Below are positions 15,466 through 25,164 of a stretch of 55,225 bases of DNA, one piece after another (the stretch's first letter is position 1; the number at the start of each line of letters is the position of its first letter). Below the pieces are notes generated by a model that was not told the DNA's origin, searched no databases, and worked only from the letters and a program-made list of their open reading frames with translations. This stretch comes from Roseovarius sp. Lineage in GTDB: Bacteria > Pseudomonadota > Alphaproteobacteria > Rhodobacterales > Rhodobacteraceae. The stretch spans positions 83,289 to 138,513 of the forward strand of contig PBIL01000001.1 of the NCBI GenBank assembly GCA_002720475.1. The letters run 5' to 3'. The position numbers were made by a program, and so were the translations under genes.

Positions 15466-17910
15466 ATGATCAAACCCGCCTTTCTTGCCCTGGTCACTGC
15501 AGGCCTCCTGTCCTTTTGCGATACCGCCGAAGAGCGGGCCGAGGGCCATTTCCGGTCCGGTCTGGAACTCCTGGAACAGGGCGATGTGGATCGCGCCCTC
15601 GTGGAGTTCCGCAATGTCTTCAAGCTGAACGGCACGCATCGCGAGGCGCGGCTGCGCTACGCCGAGGCCGAGCGCGCGCGCGGCAATATCCGCGAGGCCT
15701 ATGGCCAGTATCTGCGGCTCGTGGAGCAATATCCCGACAGCCTGCCCGGCCAGCGTGCCCTTGCCGAGCTTTCGCTCGAGATCGACGACTGGGAGGCCGC
15801 GCGGCACCATGCCGCAGCGGCGGCGGCGCTCGCCCCCGAGGACCCGCTCGTGCAGGCGGTGAACGCCACCATCGCCTATCGTGACGCCCTGACCGGGTCG
15901 GGGGATGCGGCGGCGCGACAGGCGGCGGTGATCAAGGCACAGGCGCTCGTGGCCGAGGATCCCGACCTGATGATCGCCCGGCGCGTGGTGATCGACGATC
16001 TCATCCGCAACCAGGACTGGACCGCCGCGCTTGCGGCCATCGACGCCGCCCTGGCGCGGGCCCCGGATAACCGGCAGCTTTACACGATCCGTCTGGGTGT
16101 GCTCAACCAGCTGGGCGAGACCGCCGAGATCCGCGCGCAGCTCGAGGAGATGATCGGACGGTTCCCGGAAGATCCGAACGTGCCGGCCACCCTCGTGCGG
16201 TGGTACATGTCCCAGGGCAATGTCGATGCGGCAGAGGCGTTTCTGAAGGCGCGCGCCGATGGCGACCCGCGCGAGATAGACGATATCGTCACCTATATCC
16301 GGTTTCTGGCCGAGGCGCGGGACAACCAGACGGCGCTCGCCGAGCTTGAGCGTATCCTCGAGGGTGATCCGCCTGCGGTCGAGCGGCTGACCGCGCTGCG
16401 GGCCGGGTTCCGCTTCGATCTGGGAGAGCGGGACGGCGCCATTTCGGAACTGGAGGCGCTGATCGAGGGGATGGAACCCTCTGACGAGCGGCGCAGCATC
16501 CAGGTCATGCTGGCCCGGATGCTGGAGACGACCGGCAACAATGTCGGGGCGCGCGCCCTGATCGAGGAGGTGCTCGAACAGGATGCGGGCCAGGTCGAAG
16601 CGCTCAAGATGCGGGCGGGCTGGCTGATCGAGGGCGACCGCACAGACGAGGCGATCACCGCCCTGCGCACGGTGCTTGGAGAGGCCCCCGAGGATGCCCA
16701 GGCGATGACGCTGATGGCGCAGGCCCATGAACGCGCGGGCAATCGCGACCTGATGGCCGACATGCTGAGCCGCGCGGTCGAGGCCTCGCGCAACGCGCCC
16801 GGGGAATCCCTGCGCTATGCCCGGTACCTGATCGGGCAGGGCAACCGGCGCACGGCGGAAACGGTGCTGGTCAATGCGCTGCGTCTGGCCCCTGGCAATG
16901 TTGCCCTGCTGGGGACCCTGGGCGAGGTCTATATGGGCGAGCAGGACTGGGCGCGCCTGACCCAGGTGATCGAGGCGCTCCGGCAGAAGCCCGAGGACGC
17001 GGCCGCCGCACGGATCGCCAACGAGCTGACCGCGCGCCAGCTGGCGGCGCAGGATCGCCAGGACGAGCTCATGGGCTTTCTCGACCGGCTTGCGGGGGAG
17101 GGGGCCCGCGGCATGGGCGCGGCGGCCGCCATCGTGCGCACCCGCCTGGCCCAGGGCGATATCGAGGGGGCGCGCGCCTATGCGCGCGAGGTGCTGGCGG
17201 CCAATCCCGACGATGTGAACGCGCGTTTCCTGATGGCCTCGGTGCAGGCGGTGACCGGAGAGGTCGATGCGGCCAGGGCGGCGCTTCGGGAACTGGCGGC
17301 GGCGGCCCCGCAGGATCCCCGCTTCTGGCTGGCGCTCTACAATGTCCATGCCGCACAGGAAGAGACGGCAGAGGCCCGGCAGGCGCTGCGCGACGGGCTT
17401 GCGGCATCCCCCGACAACCTGCAGCTCAACTGGGCGCTGGCCGGGGTGCTGGAGCGCGACGGCGATGTCGAGGGCGCGATCGCCATCTATGAGCGGCTTT
17501 ACGCCGCCAACAGCAGCAATCTGATCATCGCCAACAACCTTGCCAGCCTTCTGTCCACCGGACGCGACGATGCCGAGAGCCTCGAGCGGGCGCACGAGAT
17601 CGCGCGCCGTCTGCGCGACCGCGACGTGCCGGCCTTTCAGGACACCTATGGCTGGATCGCCTTCCGCCGCGGCGATCTCGACACGGCACTTGCCGCGCTG
17701 GAGCCGGCCGCCGCGGGCCTGCCCGATGATCCCAGGGTGCTGTATCACCTCGCGCGCACCTATGCCGCGCTCGGGCGCGAGGACGAGGCGCTGGCGCAGT
17801 TCGCCAGGGTGGTCGAGGCCGTGGGAGAGGGCCCCGAGCCGGAGTTCATGGCCGAGGTCGAGGCCGAGATCGCCCGCCTGTCCGAAGGGGCCGGTGCGGC
17901 GCGGGACTGA
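15466..17910 (+). CDS. Large TPR-repeat protein of exosortase/EPS system (PrsT-like)
   Basis: The 814-residue protein is built almost entirely of tetratricopeptide repeats after an N-terminal hydrophobic export signal (FLALVTAGLLSFC). The Cys at residue 18 may be a lipoprotein cysteine, but the LSFC sequence is not a standard lipobox. Repeats include ALVEFRNVFKLNGTHREARL near residue 45 and AIAIYERLYAANSSNLIIAN near 670. Length, position and composition match the PrsT-type TPR protein of PEP-CTERM loci, thought to be a periplasmic scaffold for the polymer-export machinery. An 804-codon open frame on the opposite strand is a G+C-driven shadow. Confidence 0.85.
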   Translation: MIKPAFLALVTAGLLSFCDTAEERAEGHFRSGLELLEQGDVDRALVEFRNVFKLNGTHREARLRYAEAERARGNIREAYGQYLRLVEQYPDSLPGQRALAELSLEIDDWEAARHHAAAAAALAPEDPLVQAVNATIAYRDALTGSGDAAARQAAVIKAQALVAEDPDLMIARRVVIDDLIRNQDWTAALAAIDAALARAPDNRQLYTIRLGVLNQLGETAEIRAQLEEMIGRFPEDPNVPATLVRWYMSQGNVDAAEAFLKARADGDPREIDDIVTYIRFLAEARDNQTALAELERILEGDPPAVERLTALRAGFRFDLGERDGAISELEALIEGMEPSDERRSIQVMLARMLETTGNNVGARALIEEVLEQDAGQVEALKMRAGWLIEGDRTDEAITALRTVLGEAPEDAQAMTLMAQAHERAGNRDLMADMLSRAVEASRNAPGESLRYARYLIGQGNRRTAETVLVNALRLAPGNVALLGTLGEVYMGEQDWARLTQVIEALRQKPEDAAAARIANELTARQLAAQDRQDELMGFLDRLAGEGARGMGAAAAIVRTRLAQGDIEGARAYAREVLAANPDDVNARFLMASVQAVTGEVDAARAALRELAAAAPQDPRFWLALYNVHAAQEETAEARQALRDGLAASPDNLQLNWALAGVLERDGDVEGAIAIYERLYAANSSNLIIANNLASLLSTGRDDAESLERAHEIARRLRDRDVPAFQDTYGWIAFRRGDLDTALAALEPAAAGLPDDPRVLYHLARTYAALGREDEALAQFARVVEAVGEGPEPEFMAEVEAEIARLSEGAGAARD

Positions 17911-18039
17911 CCCGAAATCACCTCCCGGGCGCTACAAATCTGCCGCAGCGGCGGAGTTTCTTTCTCTTGGCTATTCTGGCAGGGGCCCGAATGGCGTAGG
18001 TTGCAGACAAAACGAGACATAACGGGACAGAGGCACAGC

Positions 18040-18645
18040 ATGATCAGGGTTCTGACGGTGTTTTTCCTGATGGCGGGTCTGGCCGGGGCCGCCGCCGCGC
18101 AGAGCGATTATCGCATCCAGCCGGGCGACACGCTGCAGATCGAGGTTCTGGAGGATCCGAACCTCAACCGCAGCGTTCTGGTGCTGCCGGACGGCTCGAT
18201 CAGCGTACCGCTGGTGGGCACGGTCCGGGCGGGGGGGCGCAATGTCGACAGCGTGGCGCAGACGCTCGCCTCGGAACTGGCGGGCAATTTCGCGGTGCCG
18301 CCGACGGTGCTCGTGTCGGTCGCCGCCCTTGCTCCGGAAGATCCTCGGGTTGATGAAGAGCCCGACCTGATGAATGTCTATATCGTCGGCGAGGCCAACG
18401 AGCCCGGTCGCAAGGAGGTGTTGCCCGGCACCACGCTCCTGCAGTTCCTGGCCGAGGCGGGGGGGCTGTCGCGCTTTGCCGCCGAGAAACGCATCCAGCT
18501 GCGCCGGGTCGATCCGGTCAGCGGAACGGAAACCGTCTACCGGTTCAACTATCGCACCATGGGCGGCCCCGACAGCATCAGCGGCACGACGGTTCTGGCA
18601 CCGGGTGACGTGATCGTGGTGCCGGAGCGGCGCCTCTTCGAATAA
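18040..18645 (+). CDS. Wza-type polysaccharide export protein (OPX)
   Basis: The 201-residue protein has a signal peptide (VFFLMAGLAGAAAAQS). A Poly_export domain follows (DYRIQPGDTLQIEVLEDPNL, GSISVPLVGTVRAGG) and then a SLBB domain (VYIVGEANEPGRKEVLPG, LLQFLAEAGGLSRFAAEKRI). It lacks the C-terminal helix that forms the outer-membrane pore in full-length Wza, so it is of the short OPX type and would need a separate barrel. The adjacent barrel gene, 10 bp downstream, is the natural candidate. Confidence 0.9.
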   Translation: MIRVLTVFFLMAGLAGAAAAQSDYRIQPGDTLQIEVLEDPNLNRSVLVLPDGSISVPLVGTVRAGGRNVDSVAQTLASELAGNFAVPPTVLVSVAALAPEDPRVDEEPDLMNVYIVGEANEPGRKEVLPGTTLLQFLAEAGGLSRFAAEKRIQLRRVDPVSGTETVYRFNYRTMGGPDSISGTTVLAPGDVIVVPERRLFE

Positions 18646-18654
18646 GGGCGGGTC

Positions 18655-20064
18655 GTGACACCCTTGCGCCTTCTGATCGGCGGCGGATGCCTGGGTGCGC
18701 TTGCGCTCGGCACGGGGCCGATGCTGGCCCAGCAGGGCAGCAGCCCCGAGGATGGGGGGCCGGTGCTGACCTTCGGGGTCGGCACGACGCTGAGCGCCAC
18801 GGACAACTACAATCTCGACCCCAATAACGGCGAGGATGCCACGCTCTTCGACACGCGGCTCTCCTTCGGCTATCTGAACCGGCGCGCCAGTGATGTGTTC
18901 AGCCTCGATGTCAGCGGGCTCTTGCGCGCCGACGAGCCGCCGGGCGGAAGCTCCGTTCTCGATGATCGCAACGTCCGGCTCGGCTACGAGCGGGAGGGGG
19001 TGAACAGCCGGCTCGGCTTCGGCGCGGATTACAGTTTCGCCTCGGTCGATGCCTTCGATCCTTTCGATGACCGGTTCTTCGAGGATGATCCGCTCGACCC
19101 GACCGACCTCACCCAGGACCGGGGCGATCGCGAGCAGTTCGGCACGCGGTTTTCCTTCGAGACCGGGCTTGACGGGCCGCTCGGCTTCCTCCTCGAGGGG
19201 CGCTACCGGGATCAGTCGTTCAGCGGCACGACCGATCCCGATCTCTTCGATACCGAGATTCTCAATCTCTCGGGAACCACGCGGTTCACCCTCAGCCCGG
19301 TGACCGAGGGCCGGGTGGTGCTGCGCTACGAGGATTACAGCGCGGAGGATCTGCCGCAGACCGACCGGATGACCAGCAGCCTGAATTTCGGGGTCACGCA
19401 GGCGCTCTCGCCGGTCTCCACCCTCGATGTCATCGTCGGCGTTCAGGAGATCGAGACCGAGGAGACCATCGGCGGCCTGCGTCAGACCGATACCGAGACC
19501 GGGTTCATTGGCGGTCTGGATTTCACCCGCGAGCTTGCACGGGGCACGATCGGCACCAGTTTCGACGTGCGCGAGAGCGTGAACGGCCGGACGGCCACCT
19601 GGCTTGTCAGCCGCGCCATGCCCCTGCCGCGCGGCGCGCTCGAGCTCAGCCTCGGCGCGGCCAGCGATGTGGACGACACGATCCTGCCGGTGGGCAGCCT
19701 GACCCTCACCCATGAGATGAAGCGCAGCACGCTTACCGCCTCGCTCGAGCGGCAGGTCGCCACCAGTTCCCGCTCGGAAGAACTGCGCACCACCCGTGCC
19801 TCGCTGGAATATCGTTATGCGATCAACGGCATTTCGGATCTCGGGTTTTCCGCGAACGTGGCCGAGCTCGACCAGGCCGGGGGACCTGCGGTCAACGACA
19901 CCACCCGCGCCGATCTGCGCGCCACCTATTCGCGCGAGATCACGCCCGACTGGCGGCTGTCCTCCGGCTACGAGTTCCGCTGGCGCGACGAGGAGAATGT
20001 CGGCAGCGCCACCTCCAACCGGGTGTTCCTGACACTCGAGCGGGAGTTCGTCCTGCGCCCGTGA
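18655..20064 (+). CDS. Outer-membrane beta-barrel protein of EPS export
   Basis: Starting at GTG 18655, the 469-residue protein has a signal peptide (LLIGGGCLGALALGTGPMLA). A long run of alternating amphipathic strands follows, with frequent Tyr/Arg/Phe girdle residues, ending EFRWRDEENVGS and VFLTLEREFVLRP. Turn-rich Asp/Gly loops such as DPNNGEDATLFDTRLSFGY are typical of barrels. It resembles the outer-membrane protein regularly present in exosortase-linked polysaccharide loci. With the short OPX protein just upstream it likely forms the route across the outer membrane. Confidence 0.8.
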   Translation: MTPLRLLIGGGCLGALALGTGPMLAQQGSSPEDGGPVLTFGVGTTLSATDNYNLDPNNGEDATLFDTRLSFGYLNRRASDVFSLDVSGLLRADEPPGGSSVLDDRNVRLGYEREGVNSRLGFGADYSFASVDAFDPFDDRFFEDDPLDPTDLTQDRGDREQFGTRFSFETGLDGPLGFLLEGRYRDQSFSGTTDPDLFDTEILNLSGTTRFTLSPVTEGRVVLRYEDYSAEDLPQTDRMTSSLNFGVTQALSPVSTLDVIVGVQEIETEETIGGLRQTDTETGFIGGLDFTRELARGTIGTSFDVRESVNGRTATWLVSRAMPLPRGALELSLGAASDVDDTILPVGSLTLTHEMKRSTLTASLERQVATSSRSEELRTTRASLEYRYAINGISDLGFSANVAELDQAGGPAVNDTTRADLRATYSREITPDWRLSSGYEFRWRDEENVGSATSNRVFLTLEREFVLRP

Positions 20065-20199
20065 CCGGTTGCCGGAAACACTGTGTTCAGCGGCTCTCCG
20101 GCCCTGTTTCCCGCCCGGTTTTGAATCGCCTTGGGCGGGATTTTCCGTTAGTAATCCGGGGAGGATGATGCGCCTGGACAAGCAGGGGAATGTAAGGGT

Positions 20200-21795
20200 A
20201 TGTCAGCAACCGATCAGGCGGGCTTCGGGGCCTTCACCCGCCCGCTGAACCCGGCAGGGCTTTTCTGGTTCGCGTTGCTCCTTCTGGGCTCGATCCCGAT
20301 CTTCTGGATCGGGTTCGTGTCGCTGGCGCAGGCCTGGTCCACCGCCGAATACAGCCACGGGCCGCTCATCCCGCTCATCTCGCTCTATCTCTTCCTGCGC
20401 GAGATGCGCCGCCTGCCGCCGCCCGCGCGGGAGGTGCATGACCGCGCGCCGGGTCTCATCGTGATCGTGCTGGCGCTCCTCCTGGCGATTGCCGGCAACC
20501 TGACGCGGATCCCCGATATCGTCACCTATGCCTTCATCCTCTGGGTGGGCGGCGTCGTGCTCACGATCTTCGGCTGGGAGCGTGGCAAGCTGCATCAGCT
20601 GGGCGTGGTGCATCTGATCTTCATGCTGCCGCTGCCACAGTTCCTCTACCTCAAGATGACCATCTTCCTGCAGACGATTTCCTCCGAGATCGGCGTCTGG
20701 TTCGTGGCGCTGATGGGCGTGCCGGTCTATCTCGAGGGCAACGTGATCGATCTCGGCGTCTACAAGCTGCAGGTGGCCGAGGCCTGTTCGGGGCTGCGCT
20801 ATCTCTTCCCGATCCTGAGCTTCTCCTATCTCTTCGCGATCCTCTATCGCGGGCCGCTCTGGCACAAGGCGGTGCTGCTGCTCGCGGCCGCCCCGCTCAC
20901 CGTGCTGATGAATTCCTTCCGCATCGGGGTGATCGGCGTGCTGGTCAACAGCTACGGCATCGAGCATGCCGAGGGGTTCCTGCATTATTTCGAGGGCTGG
21001 GTGATCTTCGGGACCTGCATCGCCATTCTCTTCGCGATGGCGGTGGCGCTGCAGCGGCTGACGCATGATCCCAAGCCGCTCTCCGAGGCGATCGATCTCG
21101 ACACTTCCGGTTTTGGTGCCATTTTCGCGCGGATCCTGGGCATCCGCGCCTCGCGCGGGCTGGCGGCGGCGGCGCTGCTGACGCTCGGGGTCTCGGCGGG
21201 CTGGGCGCTGCAGCAGGGCAACGAGCCCGCGCCCCTCGACCGCGATCCCTTCACGCTCTACCCGCGCCAGCTGGGCGACTGGTCGGGCACCTTCTCGATG
21301 CTCGAGCCGGATATCGAACGGGTCCTGGGCGCCACCGATTACCTTGCCGCCTCCTATCGCAACCCGGCAGAGACCGCCCCGGTGGAGCTTTTCATGGCCT
21401 TCTACGAGAAACAGACCGAGGGCGACGGGCTGCACTCCCCCGAGGTCTGCCTGCCCTCGGGCGGCTGGGAGATCTTCAGCTTCGAGACCGTGCCGGTGGA
21501 GATGGAGGGCACCGGCTACGGCAGATTCGAGGTGAATCGCGCGGTGATCCAGAAGGGGCTCTCGGAACAGCTGGTCTATTACTGGTTCGAACAGCGCGGC
21601 AAGCGCATGACCAACGATTTCAAGGCGAAGATGAGCGTGGTCTATGACAGCCTGACGATCGACCGCACCGACGGCGCGATCGTGCGCTACATCACGCCCA
21701 TCCTGAAGGACGAGCCCGAAGGCGCGGCCGACGAACGCCTGCAGCGGCTGATGCGGGAGAGCCTGCCGAAGCTGCCACGGTTCGTGCCGGGGTGA
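20200..21795 (+). CDS. xrtD: Exosortase D (VPLPA-CTERM-specific) fused to EpsI domain
   Basis: The 531-residue protein has about eight membrane helices in its first 300 residues, then a periplasmic EpsI domain (about 335-520). The exosortase active-site set is visible: Cys196 in [13 protein letters not shown], Arg241 in [10 protein letters not shown] and His262 in GFLHYFEGW. The EpsI part has LGDWSGTF and [19 protein letters not shown] precedes the ATG. The enzyme recognises C-terminal VPLPA signals on exported proteins and cleaves or transfers them at the periplasmic face; four such proteins are encoded in this window. The fusion with EpsI is usual for XrtD. Confidence 0.93.
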   Translation: MSATDQAGFGAFTRPLNPAGLFWFALLLLGSIPIFWIGFVSLAQAWSTAEYSHGPLIPLISLYLFLREMRRLPPPAREVHDRAPGLIVIVLALLLAIAGNLTRIPDIVTYAFILWVGGVVLTIFGWERGKLHQLGVVHLIFMLPLPQFLYLKMTIFLQTISSEIGVWFVALMGVPVYLEGNVIDLGVYKLQVAEACSGLRYLFPILSFSYLFAILYRGPLWHKAVLLLAAAPLTVLMNSFRIGVIGVLVNSYGIEHAEGFLHYFEGWVIFGTCIAILFAMAVALQRLTHDPKPLSEAIDLDTSGFGAIFARILGIRASRGLAAAALLTLGVSAGWALQQGNEPAPLDRDPFTLYPRQLGDWSGTFSMLEPDIERVLGATDYLAASYRNPAETAPVELFMAFYEKQTEGDGLHSPEVCLPSGGWEIFSFETVPVEMEGTGYGRFEVNRAVIQKGLSEQLVYYWFEQRGKRMTNDFKAKMSVVYDSLTIDRTDGAIVRYITPILKDEPEGAADERLQRLMRESLPKLPRFVPG

Positions 21796-21802
21796 GACCT
21801 TC

Positions 21803-22804
21803 ATGATCGCAGTCATCATCGTCACGTATAATTCCGCTGACGTCATACGGAGTTGTCTTGAAAGCCTGACACGCTCGGAAGGCGAGACCGTGAGGGTAGT
21901 CGTTGTCGACAATGCCTCGACCGATGAAACCGTCCAGACGATCCGGGACTGGGCCGCCGGACGGCCCGGCAGTTTTCAGGAGTGCCCTGCGCATATGCCG
22001 GGCCCGCCAAGGGCGCAGTGCACCCTTGTCCGCTCCGAGGTGAATCTGGGCTTTGCCGGCGGGGTCAATCTGGGGCTTGAAGCCCAGATGGCGGATCCGG
22101 ACTGTGATCTCTTCTGGATACTCAACCCCGATTGCGAGGTGGAGCCGACCACGGCGGCCGCGTTCCGGCGTTGCGCGGATGCCTCCGGTCGTTTCGCCCT
22201 GATGGGCTCGCGGATCCTCTACCTCGAGGCACCCGGGCTTGTTCAGTCCGATGGAGGCCGTGTCGGGCGCTGGACGGGCATTTGCCGGAACATCAACCAG
22301 GGGCTCGGTCCGAAAGCGGCCCGCCGCCCCGAGGCAGGATTTCTCGATTTCATTTCCGGCGCCAGCATGGTCGCCTCGCGCCATTTCATCGAAACCGCGG
22401 GCCTGATGCGCGCAGACTATTTTCTCTACTACGAGGAAGTGGAATGGGCGGCGCGGCGCGGCAGCTTGCCCCTCGTGCTTTGTGAAGAGGCCCTTGTCCA
22501 TCATCACGGCGGCACGGCGATCGGGAGCGGGTCGGTCACGCGCCGGGCCTCTCCCCTGTCGCTCTACTTCAATTACCGCAACCGGATGCGGTTTGTTGCG
22601 CAGATACGGCCCTGGGCCTTGCCGGTCGCCGGCATGGCCTCGCTGGCGCGGATCGTGAAACTGGCCTTGCAGCGCGCCTGGCCTGAGGCGCGGGCCGCTC
22701 TGCTCGGCCTCTTCCAGTTGCCGCCTCCCGAAGCGGTGCGATCAATGTTATCCGAAGAAGCGGCGGAACATGCCTTTGGCCGACGAGGCGCTCTCCATGC
22801 ATGA
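21803..22804 (+). CDS. Family 2 glycosyltransferase (rhamnosyltransferase-like)
   Basis: The 333-residue enzyme begins IAVIIVTYNSADVIRSCLES and has VVVVDNASTDET, NLGFAGGVNLGL and the metal-binding FWILNPDCEVEP. The later DYFLYYEEVEWAARRG segment has the acidic base typical of rhamnosyltransferase-like GT2 proteins. It starts 7 bp after xrtD and is the last gene of the sugar-transferase operon. The donor sugar cannot be deduced. Confidence 0.88.
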   Translation: MIAVIIVTYNSADVIRSCLESLTRSEGETVRVVVVDNASTDETVQTIRDWAAGRPGSFQECPAHMPGPPRAQCTLVRSEVNLGFAGGVNLGLEAQMADPDCDLFWILNPDCEVEPTTAAAFRRCADASGRFALMGSRILYLEAPGLVQSDGGRVGRWTGICRNINQGLGPKAARRPEAGFLDFISGASMVASRHFIETAGLMRADYFLYYEEVEWAARRGSLPLVLCEEALVHHHGGTAIGSGSVTRRASPLSLYFNYRNRMRFVAQIRPWALPVAGMASLARIVKLALQRAWPEARAALLGLFQLPPPEAVRSMLSEEAAEHAFGRRGALHA

Positions 22805-23021
22805 GCAAAGGGTCTTCTCACTGGATTTCCGTCGCACGGGCTCGATGGAAATTCGGATGCGCGTGACCATACACCCGGACAGGGAGCTCAATCCCCTCTG
22901 ATGACGCAAGCTGACGTTACTCGCAGCATGGTACGTTCCTTCGTTGGGTCGGACTCTAATTCCAAATGGAGGAAAAATCCCGTAGCAGGTCAGACGAGTT
23001 CCTGATTCCGATAATGGAGAC

Positions 23022-23052
23022 AGAAAGGGCGGCCATATGAGCCGCCCTTTCT
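23022..23052. terminator. Bidirectional terminator between convergent genes
   Basis: A 12-bp stem (AGAAAGGGCGGC/GCCGCCCTTTCT) with a 7-base loop lies between the xrtD operon and the minus-strand VPLPA-CTERM gene. It is just downstream of the latter's stop and the stem itself carries the U-rich flank on either strand. The rest of the 270-bp gap (22805-23074) shows nothing else. Confidence 0.8.
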
Positions 23053-23074
23053 GCGTCGCTTTGGGCGAAATAAA

Positions 23075-23722
23075 TTAAGCGGTCGCCTTCTTGCGGCGCT
23101 TCATTGCAGCGAGACCGCCAATGCCGGCGAGCAGCATCCAGCCAGCAGCCGGAAGCGGCACTGGCGAGGTGGGCCCCGGGCCGGTGCCCGGAGGAACAGA
23201 GACGATCCCGGTTAGCGTGACTGTGAGCTTCTGGGTCATCGTGTCGATGCAGCAGCTGGTTCCGGTGAAGAAGTCCCAGGTGCCATTCCCCAGCGTCAGG
23301 GGGGTAGTATAAAGCCAATCATTGTATGGTGAGGAGCCGTCATGGTTGCCGGGATCGACGGCAAATCCTGTCAGAGCGCTGCTGCCGAGACCGGCTTTAC
23401 CAAAGCTTGAGGAGGTCTCATCGACATTATTGAAGACCCCGATCCACGCTGTGCGGAACAGCTCGCTCCCGGTGCTGTTGTCGAAAATGCCAAGACCACC
23501 ATTGGCTGTCGATGGCGCGGACTGATCGCCGTGCCAGTGCTCGCCAAACAAGGTGACAGTGCCGTCGCCGTTGTCGAGCCATCCGAGGCCGACGGTGTGC
23601 GCAGAAGTGCCCGTTGCCATTAGCGAGACCGCGATTGCGGCCACGGCGGGCAGCGCCGTTGCGCCAAGGCGGGAAAGGAACCCGCCGCCGGTTTTGTCTT
23701 GTGGTGTTGTTGTATGTGACAT
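23075..23722 (-). CDS. VPLPA-CTERM sorting-domain exported protein 3
   Basis: This 215-residue protein has a long polar N-terminus followed by a signal-type helix (LPAVAAIAVSLMATGTSA). The mature domain begins HTVGLGWLDNGDGTVTLFGE and includes a vicinal cysteine pair in GTSCCIDT. The C-terminus is VPLPAAGW, a hydrophobic helix, then KRRKK. A Pro/Gly linker (PPGTGPGPTSP) precedes the sorting signal. It should be processed by XrtD. Upstream, 23723-24006 is A+T-rich and shared with the divergent rhomboid gene; it probably holds both promoters. Confidence 0.85.
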   Translation of the reverse strand: MSHTTTPQDKTGGGFLSRLGATALPAVAAIAVSLMATGTSAHTVGLGWLDNGDGTVTLFGEHWHGDQSAPSTANGGLGIFDNSTGSELFRTAWIGVFNNVDETSSSFGKAGLGSSALTGFAVDPGNHDGSSPYNDWLYTTPLTLGNGTWDFFTGTSCCIDTMTQKLTVTLTGIVSVPPGTGPGPTSPVPLPAAGWMLLAGIGGLAAMKRRKKATA

Positions 23723-24006
23723 GGGAAAAATCCCCCCCTGTTGATCGATAAATCAGACTACACAAACTGAGCGAATCACAAACCTTCTCAAAAAAATAAC
23801 ATTATTGTGCCTAACAGTTAACACATTCCTGCGTGTGGAGGGGGACATTCCATTGTCTTGCAAGGGCACTCCTGCTTTTTTGGAAACAATAACCCTGAAT
23901 GGTTCCGATTGACCCCTTTGGGGAAACCTCGGTTTTCCAGGGTCTTGCGCCTTGCCGTGTGCCGCGCGGACTTGAGTTTCCCACTTTGCTGACGCATCCA
24001 GTGGAG

Positions 24007-24654
24007 ATGAAGCACCGCTGCTCCTCGCCCTTTCCGGCATGGTTCGGACCCCATTGGGTTCTGATCGCTATCCTCCTTATTTGCGTTGCCATCGAGGCGC
24101 TGCTGCAAGGCGCCGATCTCGGGCTCTGGGGATCGCCGCGCTGGCGGGGGCTCGCCTATCAGAACGGCGGGTTCTGGCGGGGGCTTCTGGACAACTGGCG
24201 GCCCAACTACGCCGCGCAACCCGTCACCATGTTCGCCAGCTACGGCTTTCTCCATGGCGGCCTCGTCCATCTTCTGGTCAACATGGTCACGCTGGTCTCG
24301 CTGGGGCGGCTGGTGATCGAGCGGGTGGGGCAGGTGCGCTTTGCCGCGATCTATGCGCTCTCGCTTCTGGGGGGGGCGGCAGGGTTTGCGGTGCTCTCCA
24401 GTGCCGTGCAGCCGATGGTGGGGGCCTCCGGCGCGCTTTTCGGCCTGGCGGGGGCTCTGGTCGGCTGGGAGTATACCGCGCGGCGCCTGGCGCGGGCGGA
24501 TCTGGGGCCGGTGCTGCGGGTGGTGGGGCTCCTGGTGCTGCTCAATCTGGTCATGTACTGGGCGATGGACGGCAACCTCGCCTGGGAGACGCATCTCGGC
24601 GGGTTCCTCACCGGCTGGGCGGCGGGATGGTGGCTGCGGGAAAGGCCGGAATAG
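24007..24654 (+). CDS. Rhomboid-family intramembrane serine protease
   Basis: From the ATG at 24007 the protein has 215 residues and six hydrophobic helices. The catalytic serine lies in GASGALFGLAG and the catalytic histidine in ETHLGGFLTGW. An N-terminal FLHGGLVHLLVNMVTL carries the conserved His/Asn region. An in-frame start at 23899 is possible; neither start has a good ribosome binding site. Rhomboids cleave transmembrane helices. It is divergent from a VPLPA-CTERM gene, so it may process sorted proteins, but that is inference. It ends 3 bp before the convergent pssE. Confidence 0.85.
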   Translation: MKHRCSSPFPAWFGPHWVLIAILLICVAIEALLQGADLGLWGSPRWRGLAYQNGGFWRGLLDNWRPNYAAQPVTMFASYGFLHGGLVHLLVNMVTLVSLGRLVIERVGQVRFAAIYALSLLGGAAGFAVLSSAVQPMVGASGALFGLAGALVGWEYTARRLARADLGPVLRVVGLLVLLNLVMYWAMDGNLAWETHLGGFLTGWAAGWWLRERPE

Positions 24655-24657
24655 GGA

Positions 24658-25164
24658 CTATGTTCGTCCGGTCAGGATGAAATTCCGCAAGCTGTCCGTA
24701 AAGCCCGCATCCGCGAAAAGACCGATCGCCTCCGGGCGGGATGATCCGATCGATCGCATCGCCGCGTCGAGACGGGCCGGCAGATCATGCTCGTCGCGGG
24801 CCTTGAACAGCCCGGGGTAATCCTTCAGCCGCTCGACGGTGGCAAGCTGGTGATCGTTCCTGTGTTCGTTGTATTTCACTTGCCGGGGCATGACGCAGAT
24901 CTGCTTGCCCCGGGTGAGGGCCGTGAGGATCGTGCCCATGCCGGCGTGGGAGATGACGAGCTGGGCCTTGTCGAGTATTCCGGCATAGTCCTTCGGGGAA
25001 AGCCGTTCCCTGGCGTCGAAGTTCCGCGGCCTGTAGGGATCACGAGAGGCTGGCAGGACCTGGGCGACGATCTCGTATCCGGGTCTTGCTGTCTCGACCC
25101 AGTCATCCACGGCGCGCACAAGCCGGTCGAAGGGCAATTGAGTGCCGGTTGTCAGGAAGATCAC
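24658..25164 (-). CDS. pssE: PssE/Alg13-like glycosyltransferase catalytic subunit
   Basis: The 168-residue protein starts at a GTG overlapping the pssD stop (GTGA). It shows the GT28 C-terminal half: VIFLTTGTQLPFDRLV, then AQLVISHAGMGTILTALTRGKQICVMPR and EHRNDHQLATVERL. It is the UDP-sugar-binding half of a split Alg13/Alg14-type transferase. With PssD it would add a hexose or hexuronic acid to the lipid-linked sugar. Confidence 0.88.
   Translation of the reverse strand: MIFLTTGTQLPFDRLVRAVDDWVETARPGYEIVAQVLPASRDPYRPRNFDARERLSPKDYAGILDKAQLVISHAGMGTILTALTRGKQICVMPRQVKYNEHRNDHQLATVERLKDYPGLFKARDEHDLPARLDAAMRSIGSSRPEAIGLFADAGFTDSLRNFILTGRT

Noticed and set aside
15334..17748. 804-codon open frame antisense to the TPR gene
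   Set aside because: Its product is rich in Arg/His/Gly/Pro with no domain, and it mirrors the codon positions of the clearly real TPR protein; a high-G+C shadow.
17971..20181. 736-codon open frame antisense to the OPX and barrel genes
   Set aside because: No recognisable motif, spans two genuine genes with signal peptides on the other strand; shadow.
24007..24654. Calling the rhomboid a rhombosortase
   Set aside because: No GlyGly-CTERM protein is encoded here; the sorted proteins carry VPLPA signals and xrtD is present, so a general rhomboid name is safer.
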